Assembly: GCF_025460765.1 (NCBI RefSeq)
Contig: NZ_JAMWEG010000020.1
Coordinates: forward strand, 1 to 64,000
DNA from: Micromonospora sp. MA102
GTDB taxonomy: Bacteria > Actinomycetota > Actinomycetes > Mycobacteriales > Micromonosporaceae
DNA: 64,000 nt
Reading direction: 5' to 3'
Every line of letters begins with the position of its first letter. The stretch's first letter is position 1. Shown here piece after piece: positions 49,357 to 56,814 of this stretch. A program made the translations under genes and the position numbers. The notes under the pieces are model-generated. The model ran no database searches, was not told the DNA's origin, and saw nothing but the letters and a program-made list of their open reading frames with translations.

Positions 49357-52062
49357 ATGCTGGTGGGCCGCGACGCTGACCTGGCCGTCCTGCGGACCGC
49401 CGTCGAGCAGGCACGCGCCGGCCGGAGCGCCGCGCTCGTGGTGATCGGGGATCCGGGCATCGGCAAGTCCGCGCTGCTGGACCACGTCACCACCGGCCCG
49501 GGGCTGACCGTGCTGCGCTGCGCCGGGGTCGAGTCCGAGGCGGAGATACCGTTCGCCTCCCTCCACCTCCTGCTCCACCCGGTGCTCGGCCGCGCGGAGG
49601 CGCTGCCCGACCTGCAGCGCACCGCCCTGCTCGGTGCGCTCGGGGTGGAGCCGGCCGCCGGCCGGGACCCGCTGCTGATCGGCGCCGCCGCGTTGACCCT
49701 GCTCGGCGACCTGGCCGAGGACGAGCCGGTGCTCTGCCTCGTCGACGACGCGCACTGGCTCGACGAGTCCTCCGCGCGGACGCTGCGCTTCGTCGGCCGG
49801 CGGTTGCACGCCGACGCGGTGGCGATGGTCTTCGCGGCGCGTCCCGGGTTCGATCCCGCAGGTCTGCCCGAGCACCGGTTGGCCGGGATCGGCGCCTCGG
49901 CCTGCGGCGCCCTGCTCGACCGCTGGTCTCCCGGTCTGGACCACGCGGCGCGGGAACGGATCATCCGGGAGAGCGGCGGCAACCCGCTGGCACTGCGCGA
50001 GCTGCCGCACGTGGCGGCGGAGCAGACGCACCTGCCCGCGCCGCTGCCGCTGTCGAAGCGGCTCGAGCACGCCTTCGGTACACGCATCGCCCGGTTGGCG
50101 CCGACCGCGCGTGCCGTGCTCGCCATCGCCGCCGCCGACGAGGCAGCCGAACTCGGCAACCTGCTGCGCGCCGCCGCCACCCGGGGGATCTCCCGCGACG
50201 CGCTGCGCGCCGCCCTGGCCGAGGCCGAGCAGGCCGACCTGCTGCGGGTGTCCGGCGGCCGGGTGGTCTTCACCCATCCGTTGCTGCGGGCCGTCGCCTA
50301 CCAGCAGGCCGGGATCGAGCGGCTGGCCGTGCACCGGGCGCTCGCCGAGGCCGTCGCCGCGGAGCCGGACCAACAGGCCTGGCATCTCGCCGCGGCGGCG
50401 ACGGGCCCCGACGAGACCACCGCCCGCGCGCTCGAACTCGCCGCCGAGCGGGCGCAGGGCCGCAGCGGATACGCCGCGGCAGCGGCGGCACTGGAACGCG
50501 CCGCCGAGCTGACCGCCGATCCCGGGCTGCGCGGTCGCCGGCTGATCGCGGCCGCGGTCGCGGCGAACGATGCCGGACAGCAGCACCGTACCCAGCACCT
50601 GCTGGACCGGGTCGGCGCGGCTCCCGCCGATCCGCTCCGAGCCGCCCGCTACCACGAACTCCGGGCCCGGGTCGCCTTCGACTCCGGCGACGCCGCCCGG
50701 GCACACGACCTGCTGGTGACGGCGTCCACGGCACTGTCCGACGTGGATCCCGTCGGTGCGCGTACCGTGCTCATCGACGCGGCCCGCAACGCCTGGCAGC
50801 TCAGCGACCCGCCCCGCGTGGCCGACGCCGCCGAACGGCTGGCGAAGCTGGGCCCTGCCCCGGAGAGCCTGGCACCGGCGGTCTCCGCCGTCACCGGAGC
50901 CGCCACCCTGCTCACCACCGGCCCGGTGGGGGCCCTGCCCGTGATGCGTTCGCTGGTCGCCGCGGGGCTGCGGAGCCGTGGCGCCTACGGCCTGCGGCTC
51001 AACGCCGCGTTCGTGGCGGGCATCGTCGGCGACTTCACCGCCGGCGGCAGCATCGCCCGGCAGGTCGTCGACGACTGCCGCGCCGCCGGCGCGGTCGGCT
51101 GGTTGCCACTCGCGCACGTGACCCTCGCCACCGCCGAGCTGTATCTCGGACAGTTCCGCAACGCGGTCGCGTCGGCCACCGAAGGCCTGCAGCTGGCCGC
51201 CGACACCGGCCAGCCGAACCGCGCCGGATATCTGGAGGGCGTGCTCGCCTGGATCGCCGCCGTGCAGGGCGACGAGGACACCTGCCTGCGCCTCAGCGCC
51301 CAGTGCCAGGACGGCTTCGCCACCCACCGCATCGCCAACGGCCTCGCCTGGGCAGTCTGGGCCCGAGCGATGCTGGACCTCGCCCAGGGCCGCACCGCCG
51401 AGGCGCTGGCCCGGCTCGACGCCGCCCTGGACGGGCCGGTGCGGCACCAGGCCCATGCCGTCTACTTCGCACCCGACCAGGTTGAGTGCGCCGTTCGCCT
51501 CGGCGATCCGGAGCGCGGCCGCGCGGCGGGCGACCGGTTCGGGGCGTTCGCCGACGCGGCCGGACAGGACTGGGCGCGGGCCGTATGGCACCGCTGCCAG
51601 GGCATGCTCACCACGGACACGGACCTCGCGGACCACCACTTCGCGGCGGCGTTGCGCGCGCACGCGGACGGCTCACGGCCGTGGGAGGTCGCCCGTACTC
51701 ACCTGTCGTACGGCGAGCGGCTGCGCCGCGACCGGCGCAAGAACCAGGCCCGGTCGCACCTGAGGACCGCGCGGGAGATCTTCGAACGGCTGCCGGCACA
51801 GCCGTGGGCCGACCGGGCGGCCGCGGAGCTGCGTGCCGCCGGCGAGCAGACACCGTCCGCCGCTGCCGTCGACCTGCTCGCGGCGCTCTCGCCGCAGGAG
51901 TTGCAGATCGTCAAGCTGGCTCACGCGGGTTTGAGGAACCGGGAGATAGCGGCACAGCTCTTCCTCAGCCCGAAGACTGTCAGCTATCACCTTTACCGCG
52001 CGTTCCCGAAGCTCAACGTGGCCAACCGGGGCCAGTTGGCCCGCCTCGACCTGCCGGCGTGA
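49357..52062 (+). CDS. LAL-type (large ATP-binding LuxR) transcriptional regulator
   Basis: 901 residues. Walker A GDPGIGKSALLDHV (from residue 31, the same position as in the 21746 paralogue), Walker B LCLVDDAHWLDESSA, a long helical middle region, and the C-terminal HTH LSPQELQIVKLAHAGLRNRE with AAQLFLSPKTVSYHLYRAFP. The two LAL genes are clearly homologous over their whole length. Divergence from the ABC exporter operon suggests it controls that operon. The ATG at 49357 is chosen because family members start MLVGRD close to the Walker motif; the in-frame upstream sequence covers the promoter gap. Confidence 0.92.
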   Translation: MLVGRDADLAVLRTAVEQARAGRSAALVVIGDPGIGKSALLDHVTTGPGLTVLRCAGVESEAEIPFASLHLLLHPVLGRAEALPDLQRTALLGALGVEPAAGRDPLLIGAAALTLLGDLAEDEPVLCLVDDAHWLDESSARTLRFVGRRLHADAVAMVFAARPGFDPAGLPEHRLAGIGASACGALLDRWSPGLDHAARERIIRESGGNPLALRELPHVAAEQTHLPAPLPLSKRLEHAFGTRIARLAPTARAVLAIAAADEAAELGNLLRAAATRGISRDALRAALAEAEQADLLRVSGGRVVFTHPLLRAVAYQQAGIERLAVHRALAEAVAAEPDQQAWHLAAAATGPDETTARALELAAERAQGRSGYAAAAAALERAAELTADPGLRGRRLIAAAVAANDAGQQHRTQHLLDRVGAAPADPLRAARYHELRARVAFDSGDAARAHDLLVTASTALSDVDPVGARTVLIDAARNAWQLSDPPRVADAAERLAKLGPAPESLAPAVSAVTGAATLLTTGPVGALPVMRSLVAAGLRSRGAYGLRLNAAFVAGIVGDFTAGGSIARQVVDDCRAAGAVGWLPLAHVTLATAELYLGQFRNAVASATEGLQLAADTGQPNRAGYLEGVLAWIAAVQGDEDTCLRLSAQCQDGFATHRIANGLAWAVWARAMLDLAQGRTAEALARLDAALDGPVRHQAHAVYFAPDQVECAVRLGDPERGRAAGDRFGAFADAAGQDWARAVWHRCQGMLTTDTDLADHHFAAALRAHADGSRPWEVARTHLSYGERLRRDRRKNQARSHLRTAREIFERLPAQPWADRAAAELRAAGEQTPSAAAVDLLAALSPQELQIVKLAHAGLRNREIAAQLFLSPKTVSYHLYRAFPKLNVANRGQLARLDLPA

Positions 52063-52067
52063 ACCCA

Positions 52068-52101
52068 CGCGGCGCGCCGGCACCGCGGCAGGCGCGCCGC
52101 G
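52068..52101. terminator. Terminator between convergent LAL and hydrolase genes
   Basis: 11-bp perfect stem cgcggcgcgcc (52068-52078) with 52091-52101 and a 12-nt loop, just after the LAL stop. Confidence 0.65.
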
Positions 52102-52116
52102 GCCGCACGGCTGCGG

Positions 52117-52842
52117 TCAGCGGGACACGCCGTCGAGGGCCTGCATGATGACGTCGGTGACCGCCTGGGGCTGGCTGACCATGACGACGTGGGAGGCTTC
52201 GACCCGGGTGATGGTGGCGCCGGCACGCTCGGCCATCCGGAGCAGCGCGTCGCTGCCGGCGGCCCGGTCGCCGGTGGCGACGACCGCCCAGGAGGGAAGC
52301 CTCTTCCAGGCGGGGTTCGTCGTGGGCGTGGAGAAGGCCAGCGAGGAGGCCGGGCGCTGGGTGGCCGCCATGACCGTCGCGTCCTTCTCGGCGAGGTCGG
52401 CGGCGAACGCGTCGTGGAATTTCGCCGGGTCGATGAGGAACTCCGCCTCGGTCCCCGAGGCGGTCGGATACTGCACCGGCACCAGCGCCGAGGTCAGCAC
52501 GCTGTCCTTCGAGCCACCCTCGATGTCCATCAGCGTCTCGCCGTCTTCGGGGGCGAAGGCGGCGACGTAGACCAGGCCCACGACGTTGTCGACCCGCGAG
52601 GCGGCGTTGGTGATGACGGCTCCGCCGTAGGAGTGCCCCACCGCGAGGACCGGGCCCGGCGTCTGCTGGAGGGCGCTCGCCACGTACGCGGCGTCCTCGG
52701 CGATGCCGCGCAGCGGGTTGGGCACCGCCTTCACGGCGACGCCCGCGGCGATCAACCGCTCCACCACCCCGTTCCAGCTGGAACTGTCGGCGAATGCGCC
52801 GTGCACCAGGACGACGGTGGGACGCGCGGAGGTGCTGGTCAT
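52117..52842 (-). CDS. Alpha/beta hydrolase (esterase-like)
   Basis: 241 residues. Oxyanion motif LVHGAFADSSSWNGV follows the first strand, and the nucleophile elbow GHSYGGAVITNAA carries the catalytic Ser. The C-terminal His is in ITRVEASHVVMVSQPQAV, and the acidic residue is probably the Asp of VVATGDRAAGSDAL. This matches the short salicylate-esterase-like alpha/beta hydrolases common in actinobacteria. Ribosome-binding site gaaagga before the ATG. It follows the cupin gene by 26 bp, so they are co-transcribed; the cupin may act on the same small molecule. Confidence 0.9.
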   Translation of the reverse strand: MTSTSARPTVVLVHGAFADSSSWNGVVERLIAAGVAVKAVPNPLRGIAEDAAYVASALQQTPGPVLAVGHSYGGAVITNAASRVDNVVGLVYVAAFAPEDGETLMDIEGGSKDSVLTSALVPVQYPTASGTEAEFLIDPAKFHDAFAADLAEKDATVMAATQRPASSLAFSTPTTNPAWKRLPSWAVVATGDRAAGSDALLRMAERAGATITRVEASHVVMVSQPQAVTDVIMQALDGVSR

Positions 52843-52868
52843 GATCGGTCCTTTCGGTCGACGGTCCG

Positions 52869-53222
52869 TCAGTCACACGGCGTCACCAGGGGCTGCGTCT
52901 CGTCGACCAGGTACGTCGAGAGCATCATGGTGGTGACGTCGGCCGTGATGTTCCGGGCGTTGTGGACGACTCCGGGTGGGATCAGGAACGGCTCCCCGGC
53001 GTGGACCGTCAGGGTGGGCCGGTCGTTGAACTCCATGGCGATCACCCCGTGGATGAGGTACCCCACCTCCTCGCCGGGGTGCCGGTGCCGCCCCGACGCC
53101 AGCCCGACCGGGATCTCGAACAGGGTCTGCACGATCAGCCGACCCGGCACCGAGGCCGGATGCCGCTGGAGTTCGGTACGCCGGACGGTGGGCGGCTCCG
53201 CGACGCCGGGTTGGTGCGACAT
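52869..53222 (-). CDS. Cupin-domain protein
   Basis: 117 residues forming one cupin barrel. Motif 1 is GRHRHPGEEVGYLIHGVIAM (His, His, Glu metal ligands) and motif 2 is FLIPPGVVHNARN (His). It therefore probably binds Fe, Mn or Zn and acts as a dioxygenase, isomerase or sensor. Good ribosome-binding site (caggag) before the ATG. Operon with the hydrolase at 52117. Confidence 0.9.
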   Translation of the reverse strand: MSHQPGVAEPPTVRRTELQRHPASVPGRLIVQTLFEIPVGLASGRHRHPGEEVGYLIHGVIAMEFNDRPTLTVHAGEPFLIPPGVVHNARNITADVTTMMLSTYLVDETQPLVTPCD

Positions 53223-53378
53223 GCCCGTCTCCTGTCCAGTCGATCTCCACGCCCGCCTGCGGTCCGGCAGGCGCGCGGCACCGGGGACGTGGCGTTACCC
53301 GCCGCCGGTCGAGACATGCCCGACCCGCCAGGACCAGCTCCACGGGTTGACGGGAGGGGGAGCGGGTAGGCGGGCCGG

Positions 53379-54569
53379 ATGAGGCGGGACAGCGACTCCG
53401 TCGACGTCGACGAGCCGCTCGCCGTGGACGTGTCCCCGGCTTCGCACGACGCCAGCGGTGAGGGGGTGCCGACGCGCGACCTGACCGGTCTGGCGCCGGC
53501 GGCCCGGCCGGCCCGGCGCTGGACGCCGCGCCGGGTGGTGGTGACTCCGGCGGCCCTCGACCACCCGCACGGGCGGCGGGTCGTCGACCGGGTCGAGGCG
53601 CTGGGCACCGAGGTGGAGCGGTTGCGCGCCAACCGGCTGACCGGCGTGCGTGGGGAGACCGAGCGAGAGACGTACGCGCGGGCCAAGGCCACCCTGGCGA
53701 TCGTGGTCAGCCCGCCGTCGCGGCGGGCGCTGCAGCCGATCGCGCCGAGCGCGGACTGGCGGGTCGACCTGGCCGAGGGCTGCCCGGCGCACTGCCAGTA
53801 CTGCTATCTCGCCGGGTCGCTGTCCGGCCCGCCGGTGACCCGGGTGTACGCGGACCTCGACGACATCCTCGCCGGGCTGGCCGCGTACGCCGGGCGGGGA
53901 ACCGTGACAAGCCGCAGCGCCGCGCGGGCCGGGGAGGGCACCACGTTCGAGGCGTCCTGCTACACGGACCCGCTCGCCCTGGAGCACCTGACCGGGAGCT
54001 GGCGGCGGGCCGTGGAGCACTTCGCCGCCTGGGACGCGCCGGTGCAACTGCGCTGGACCACCAAGTACGCCGATGTGGACACCTTCGTCGGGGTGCCGCA
54101 CGGGGGGCGTACCCGGGTGCGGTTCAGCGTCAACGCCGCGCCGGTCAGCGAGCGCCTGGAGGGCGGGACCGCGACGGTGGCGGACCGGCTCGCGGCCCTG
54201 CGCCGGCTGGCCCTCGCCGGTTACCCGGTGGGACTGACCATCGCGCCGATCATGCCGGTGCCCGACTGGCGGCGGCACTACGGCGCGCTCCTCGACCGGG
54301 TGGCGTCGGCCGTGGGCGGGCTGGCCGGGCTGGACCTGACGGCCGAGCTGATCACCCACCGGTTCACGCCGGGCAGCAAGGAGGTGCTGCTCGGTTGGTA
54401 TCCGCGGACCCGCCTGGAGATGGACGAGGAGTCCCGCCGCCGGAAGTACGGAAGGTTCGGCGCGGTGAAGTACGTCTACCCGCGGGAGACGATGACGGAG
54501 CTGCGGACCTGGTTCGAGCGGGAACTGGCCGCCCGGGTGCCGGCCTGCCGGCTGCTCTACTGGACCTGA
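53379..54569 (+). CDS. Spore-photoproduct-lyase-like radical SAM protein
   Basis: 396 residues. The radical SAM cluster motif is CPAHCQYC (Cys135, 139, 142; CxxxCxxC), within LAEGCPAHCQYCYLAGSL, the spacing of spore photoproduct lyase. FEASCYTDPLALEHL with Cys194 matches the ASCTSDP segment of the SPL family. Later segments RWTTKYADVDTFVGV, RVRFSVNAAPVSERLEGGTA and YPVGLTIAPIMPV also fit. SPL repairs the thymine dimer 5-thyminyl-5,6-dihydrothymine; many actinobacterial members are SPL-like without tested activity. About 50 residues at the N-terminus are non-conserved and a later start is possible. Confidence 0.85.
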   Translation: MRRDSDSVDVDEPLAVDVSPASHDASGEGVPTRDLTGLAPAARPARRWTPRRVVVTPAALDHPHGRRVVDRVEALGTEVERLRANRLTGVRGETERETYARAKATLAIVVSPPSRRALQPIAPSADWRVDLAEGCPAHCQYCYLAGSLSGPPVTRVYADLDDILAGLAAYAGRGTVTSRSAARAGEGTTFEASCYTDPLALEHLTGSWRRAVEHFAAWDAPVQLRWTTKYADVDTFVGVPHGGRTRVRFSVNAAPVSERLEGGTATVADRLAALRRLALAGYPVGLTIAPIMPVPDWRRHYGALLDRVASAVGGLAGLDLTAELITHRFTPGSKEVLLGWYPRTRLEMDEESRRRKYGRFGAVKYVYPRETMTELRTWFERELAARVPACRLLYWT

Positions 54570-54592
54570 CCGCGAAGCGGCCCGTTGACGGT

Positions 54593-54624
54593 GCGGGGAC
54601 GCGACCGGGCGGGAGCGTCCCCGC
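54593..54624. terminator. Terminator between convergent genes
   Basis: 10-bp perfect stem gcggggacgc (54593-54602) with 54615-54624 and a 12-nt loop, between the SPL-like gene and the SRPBCC gene. Confidence 0.7.
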
Positions 54625-54632
54625 GCCCGCGG

Positions 54633-55112
54633 TCAGCGGTCGGTGAACAGGGCGGCGTACCGGGTGAGGTAGAGCGGCCAGCCCTCGTCGTGGCTGACGC
54701 CGTCGCGGACGGACTGCCAGCCCGGGCCGTGCCGGTCGAGGTGGCGGTGTTCCAGCTCGACGCGGGTGCGGTGCGGGGTCTCGGCCACGAAGCGGACCTC
54801 GACCTCGCTGGTGTTGTCCGGGTCGGTCTCGACCTGCCACCGGGGACTGATGTCCCAGCTGAACACCACCCGGTCCGGCGGCTCGTACGCGAGCACGCGC
54901 GCCCAGCGGCACTCGCTGCCGTCGACGGCCCGGTCGTAGATGTGGCCGCCGACCTTGGGCTCGAACACGGTTTCCGCGATCGCCGCGCCGAGCAGGTTGT
55001 GCTCCGGCGGCTTGAAGTCACCGAACCGCTCGGTGAACACGGTGAACGCCCGTTCCAGCGGCGCCTCGACCACGATCTGCCGGCGGACCACAGGGACTTC
55101 TGTCTCGGTCAT
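54633..55112 (-). CDS. SRPBCC / AHSA1-like domain protein
   Basis: 159 residues. The pattern of an activator-of-Hsp90-homologue-1-like SRPBCC fold is clear: IVVEAPLERAFTVFTERFGD at the start, EPKVGGHIYDRAVDGSECRW, VLAYEPPDRVVFSWDISPRW and ending GWPLYLTRYAALFTD. The fold binds hydrophobic ligands in a deep cavity. It overlaps the ArsR gene by ATGA as the second gene of a two-gene operon, a very common pairing in which the ArsR repressor controls its SRPBCC partner. Confidence 0.92.
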   Translation of the reverse strand: MTETEVPVVRRQIVVEAPLERAFTVFTERFGDFKPPEHNLLGAAIAETVFEPKVGGHIYDRAVDGSECRWARVLAYEPPDRVVFSWDISPRWQVETDPDNTSEVEVRFVAETPHRTRVELEHRHLDRHGPGWQSVRDGVSHDEGWPLYLTRYAALFTDR

Positions 55113-55432
55113 GGGGTCTCCTCGGTCGGTTGTTCGACGGCGCTCTGGTAGCTGTCCAACGCGCGGTGCCAGAACGTGTCGAGCTGGTCCCGTAGCGCGG
55201 CCACACCGGCCGGGTTGAGCCGGTAGACCCGCCGGGTGCCGGCCGCCTGGTCGGTGACCAGCCCGGCGTCCTTCAGGACCTTGAGGTGCTGGGACACCGC
55301 CGGTCGGCTGATCGGCAGCTCGTCGGCGAGCTCGCCGACGGCACGGGGTCGCTCGGCCAGGCAGGCGACGATGGTGCGCCGGGTGGGGTCGCCCAGGGCG
55401 TCCCAGCCGTCGCCCGTTCGGTAAGTAGCCAC
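55109..55432 (-). CDS. ArsR-family repressor
   Basis: 107 residues. Winged helix with WDALGDPTRRTIVACLAERP, ELADELPISRPAVSQHLKVL and the wing VTDQAAGTRRVYRLNPAGVA. No metal-binding cysteines are present in the usual helix, so it likely senses a non-metal ligand. The GTG start has no ribosome-binding site and a perfect palindrome (55437-55452) begins four bases upstream, so the mRNA may be leaderless and the operator may overlap the promoter. Co-transcribed with the SRPBCC gene. Confidence 0.93.
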   Translation of the reverse strand: MATYRTGDGWDALGDPTRRTIVACLAERPRAVGELADELPISRPAVSQHLKVLKDAGLVTDQAAGTRRVYRLNPAGVAALRDQLDTFWHRALDSYQSAVEQPTEETP

Positions 55433-55436
55433 GAAC

Positions 55437-55452
55437 GTAAGCTACAGCTTAC
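55437..55452. promoter_or_regulatory. Candidate ArsR operator
   Basis: Perfect inverted repeat gtaagct-ac-agcttac just upstream of the ArsR GTG start. The placement suggests autoregulation by steric block of RNA polymerase. Confidence 0.65.
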
Positions 55453-55464
55453 CGAGGGCGCGAG

Positions 55465-55935
55465 TCAAGACAGCCAGTCGCGGATGCCGGCCAGCGCGGT
55501 GGGGCCGTAGTCCTCGTCGACGTCGCGGGCGAGGTCGGCGATGGAGACGGCCCGGAGGGCGGCGCGCCAGGCGGCGTCGGCGCCGGCCATCGCGCGGGCG
55601 ATCGGGCACGGCCCGGTGCAGGCCTCCGCCGGTGTGGCCAGCGGGCCGCGCTGGCGGATCTCGGTGCACACGAACGCGGGCTGGTCGCCGTCGACGGCGG
55701 CGACGACGTCGAGGACCGTGATCAGTTCGGGAGCCCTGGTCAGGACGTAGCCGCCCGCCTTGCCCTGGACGGAGGTCACGAGGCCGGCGCGGGAGAGCGC
55801 CTGCAACTGCTTGGCCAGGTAGCTGCCGGAGACGTCATGCAGCTCGGCCAGCCGGGCCGCCGGCACCGGTTCGGTCGCCGTGGTCAGCACCACGCAGCAG
55901 TGCAGTGCCCACTCGACCCCGCCGGACAGCTTCAT
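55465..55935 (-). CDS. rsrR: RsrR-type [2Fe-2S] Rrf2-family redox regulator
   Basis: 156 residues from ATG 55935 with a strong ribosome-binding site (agaggggg). Rrf2 winged helix: ARLAELHDVSGSYLAKQLQA and wing TSVQGKAGGYVLTRAP. The residues that I recall as ligands of the [2Fe-2S] cluster of Streptomyces RsrR are present at identical numbers: Glu8, His33, Cys90 and Cys110, and Trp9, implicated in its redox switch, is kept as well. Cys106 adds a third Cys. The gene is divergent from an NmrA-like gene, the arrangement reported for rsrR. Hence a redox-sensing repressor/activator that responds to oxidation of the cluster. Confidence 0.87.
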   Translation of the reverse strand: MKLSGGVEWALHCCVVLTTATEPVPAARLAELHDVSGSYLAKQLQALSRAGLVTSVQGKAGGYVLTRAPELITVLDVVAAVDGDQPAFVCTEIRQRGPLATPAEACTGPCPIARAMAGADAAWRAALRAVSIADLARDVDEDYGPTALAGIRDWLS

Positions 55936-55951
55936 GGGACCCCCTCTTGAC

Positions 55952-55970
55952 TCGGACAAAGACTATCCGA
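55952..55970. promoter_or_regulatory. RsrR operator candidate 1
   Basis: Inverted repeat TCGGA-N9-TCCGA in the rsrR-NmrA gap, 17 bp before the rsrR start. The wider 25-bp window is partly symmetric, compatible with the 11-3-11 type of site known for RsrR. Confidence 0.7.
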
Positions 55971-55978
55971 TTAGAGTC

Positions 55979-55997
55979 TCGGACAGAAGTTATCCGA
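55979..55997. promoter_or_regulatory. RsrR operator candidate 2
   Basis: A second TCGGA-N9-TCCGA with the same spacer length, 27 bp centre-to-centre from site 1. Two copies of one motif in a single divergent gap make chance unlikely. Confidence 0.7.
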
Positions 55998-56060
55998 GTT
56001 CGAGGCGGCGTCTCGACGAAGCCGGCGTGCCGTGCGGCGCGTCGTGGAAGGGTGAGAGCC

Positions 56061-56801
56061 ATGAAGCTCACAGTCATCGGTGGCACCGGACTGATCGGCT
56101 CGCAGGTGGTCCAGAAGCTGACCGCGGCCGGGCACGAGGCCGTCCCCGCGGCGCTGTCGACCGGCGTCGACCTGCTCACCGGCGGGGGGCTGGACAAGGC
56201 GCTGGAGGGCGCCGAGGTGGTGGTCAACGTGGCGAACTCGCCGACCTTCGACGAGGCCTCGCTCGACTTCTTCCGCACCTCGATGACCAACCTGCTGGCC
56301 GCCGGGGAGCGTGCCGGCGTCCGGCACCAGGTGGTCCTCTCGATCGTCGGGGTGGACCAGGTGCCCCAGCTCGAGTACTACCGTGCCAAGACCCTCCAGG
56401 AGGACCTGCTCCGGCAGGGGCCCACGCCGTACTCGATCGTGCGGGCCACCCAGTTCTTCGAGTTCATGAACGCGGTCCTGTCCTGGACCTCCGACGACAC
56501 CACGGTTCGCCTGCCCGCCACCCGCATTCAGCCGATGGCCGCCGCGGACGTGGTCGACGCGGTCGTCGACGTCGCCACCGGCGCGCCCCTGAACGGCATC
56601 CGCAACGTCGCCGGCCCGGACGTCTTCGCCCTCGACGAGCTGGGCCGGGTCACCCTGGCCGCCCAGGGGGACGACCGGAACGTCGTCATCGACGACGCGG
56701 CCGGCATGTTCGCGGTGGTCGACGGCGACGTGCTGATCGCGGGCCCGGACGCACACCTGGCGCCCACGCACTACCGGGACTGGATGCGGTCCGCCCACTG
56801 A
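56061..56801 (+). CDS. NmrA-like NAD(P)-binding protein
   Basis: 246 residues. Rossmann start LTVIGGTGLIGSQVVQKLTA (GxxGxxG), then VVVNVANSPTFDEASLDFFR, and RHQVVLSIVGVDQVPQLEYY with YRAKTLQEDLL, where the Tyr-x3-Lys of an extended SDR appears as YYRAK. This is the atypical SDR/NmrA group, which includes redox-sensing NAD(P) binders and quinone-type reductases. Probably regulated by the divergent RsrR through the twin inverted repeats. Ends 13 bp before the convergent membrane hydrolase. Confidence 0.9.
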   Translation: MKLTVIGGTGLIGSQVVQKLTAAGHEAVPAALSTGVDLLTGGGLDKALEGAEVVVNVANSPTFDEASLDFFRTSMTNLLAAGERAGVRHQVVLSIVGVDQVPQLEYYRAKTLQEDLLRQGPTPYSIVRATQFFEFMNAVLSWTSDDTTVRLPATRIQPMAAADVVDAVVDVATGAPLNGIRNVAGPDVFALDELGRVTLAAQGDDRNVVIDDAAGMFAVVDGDVLIAGPDAHLAPTHYRDWMRSAH

Positions 56802-56814
56802 CCCGGGTGGGGCC

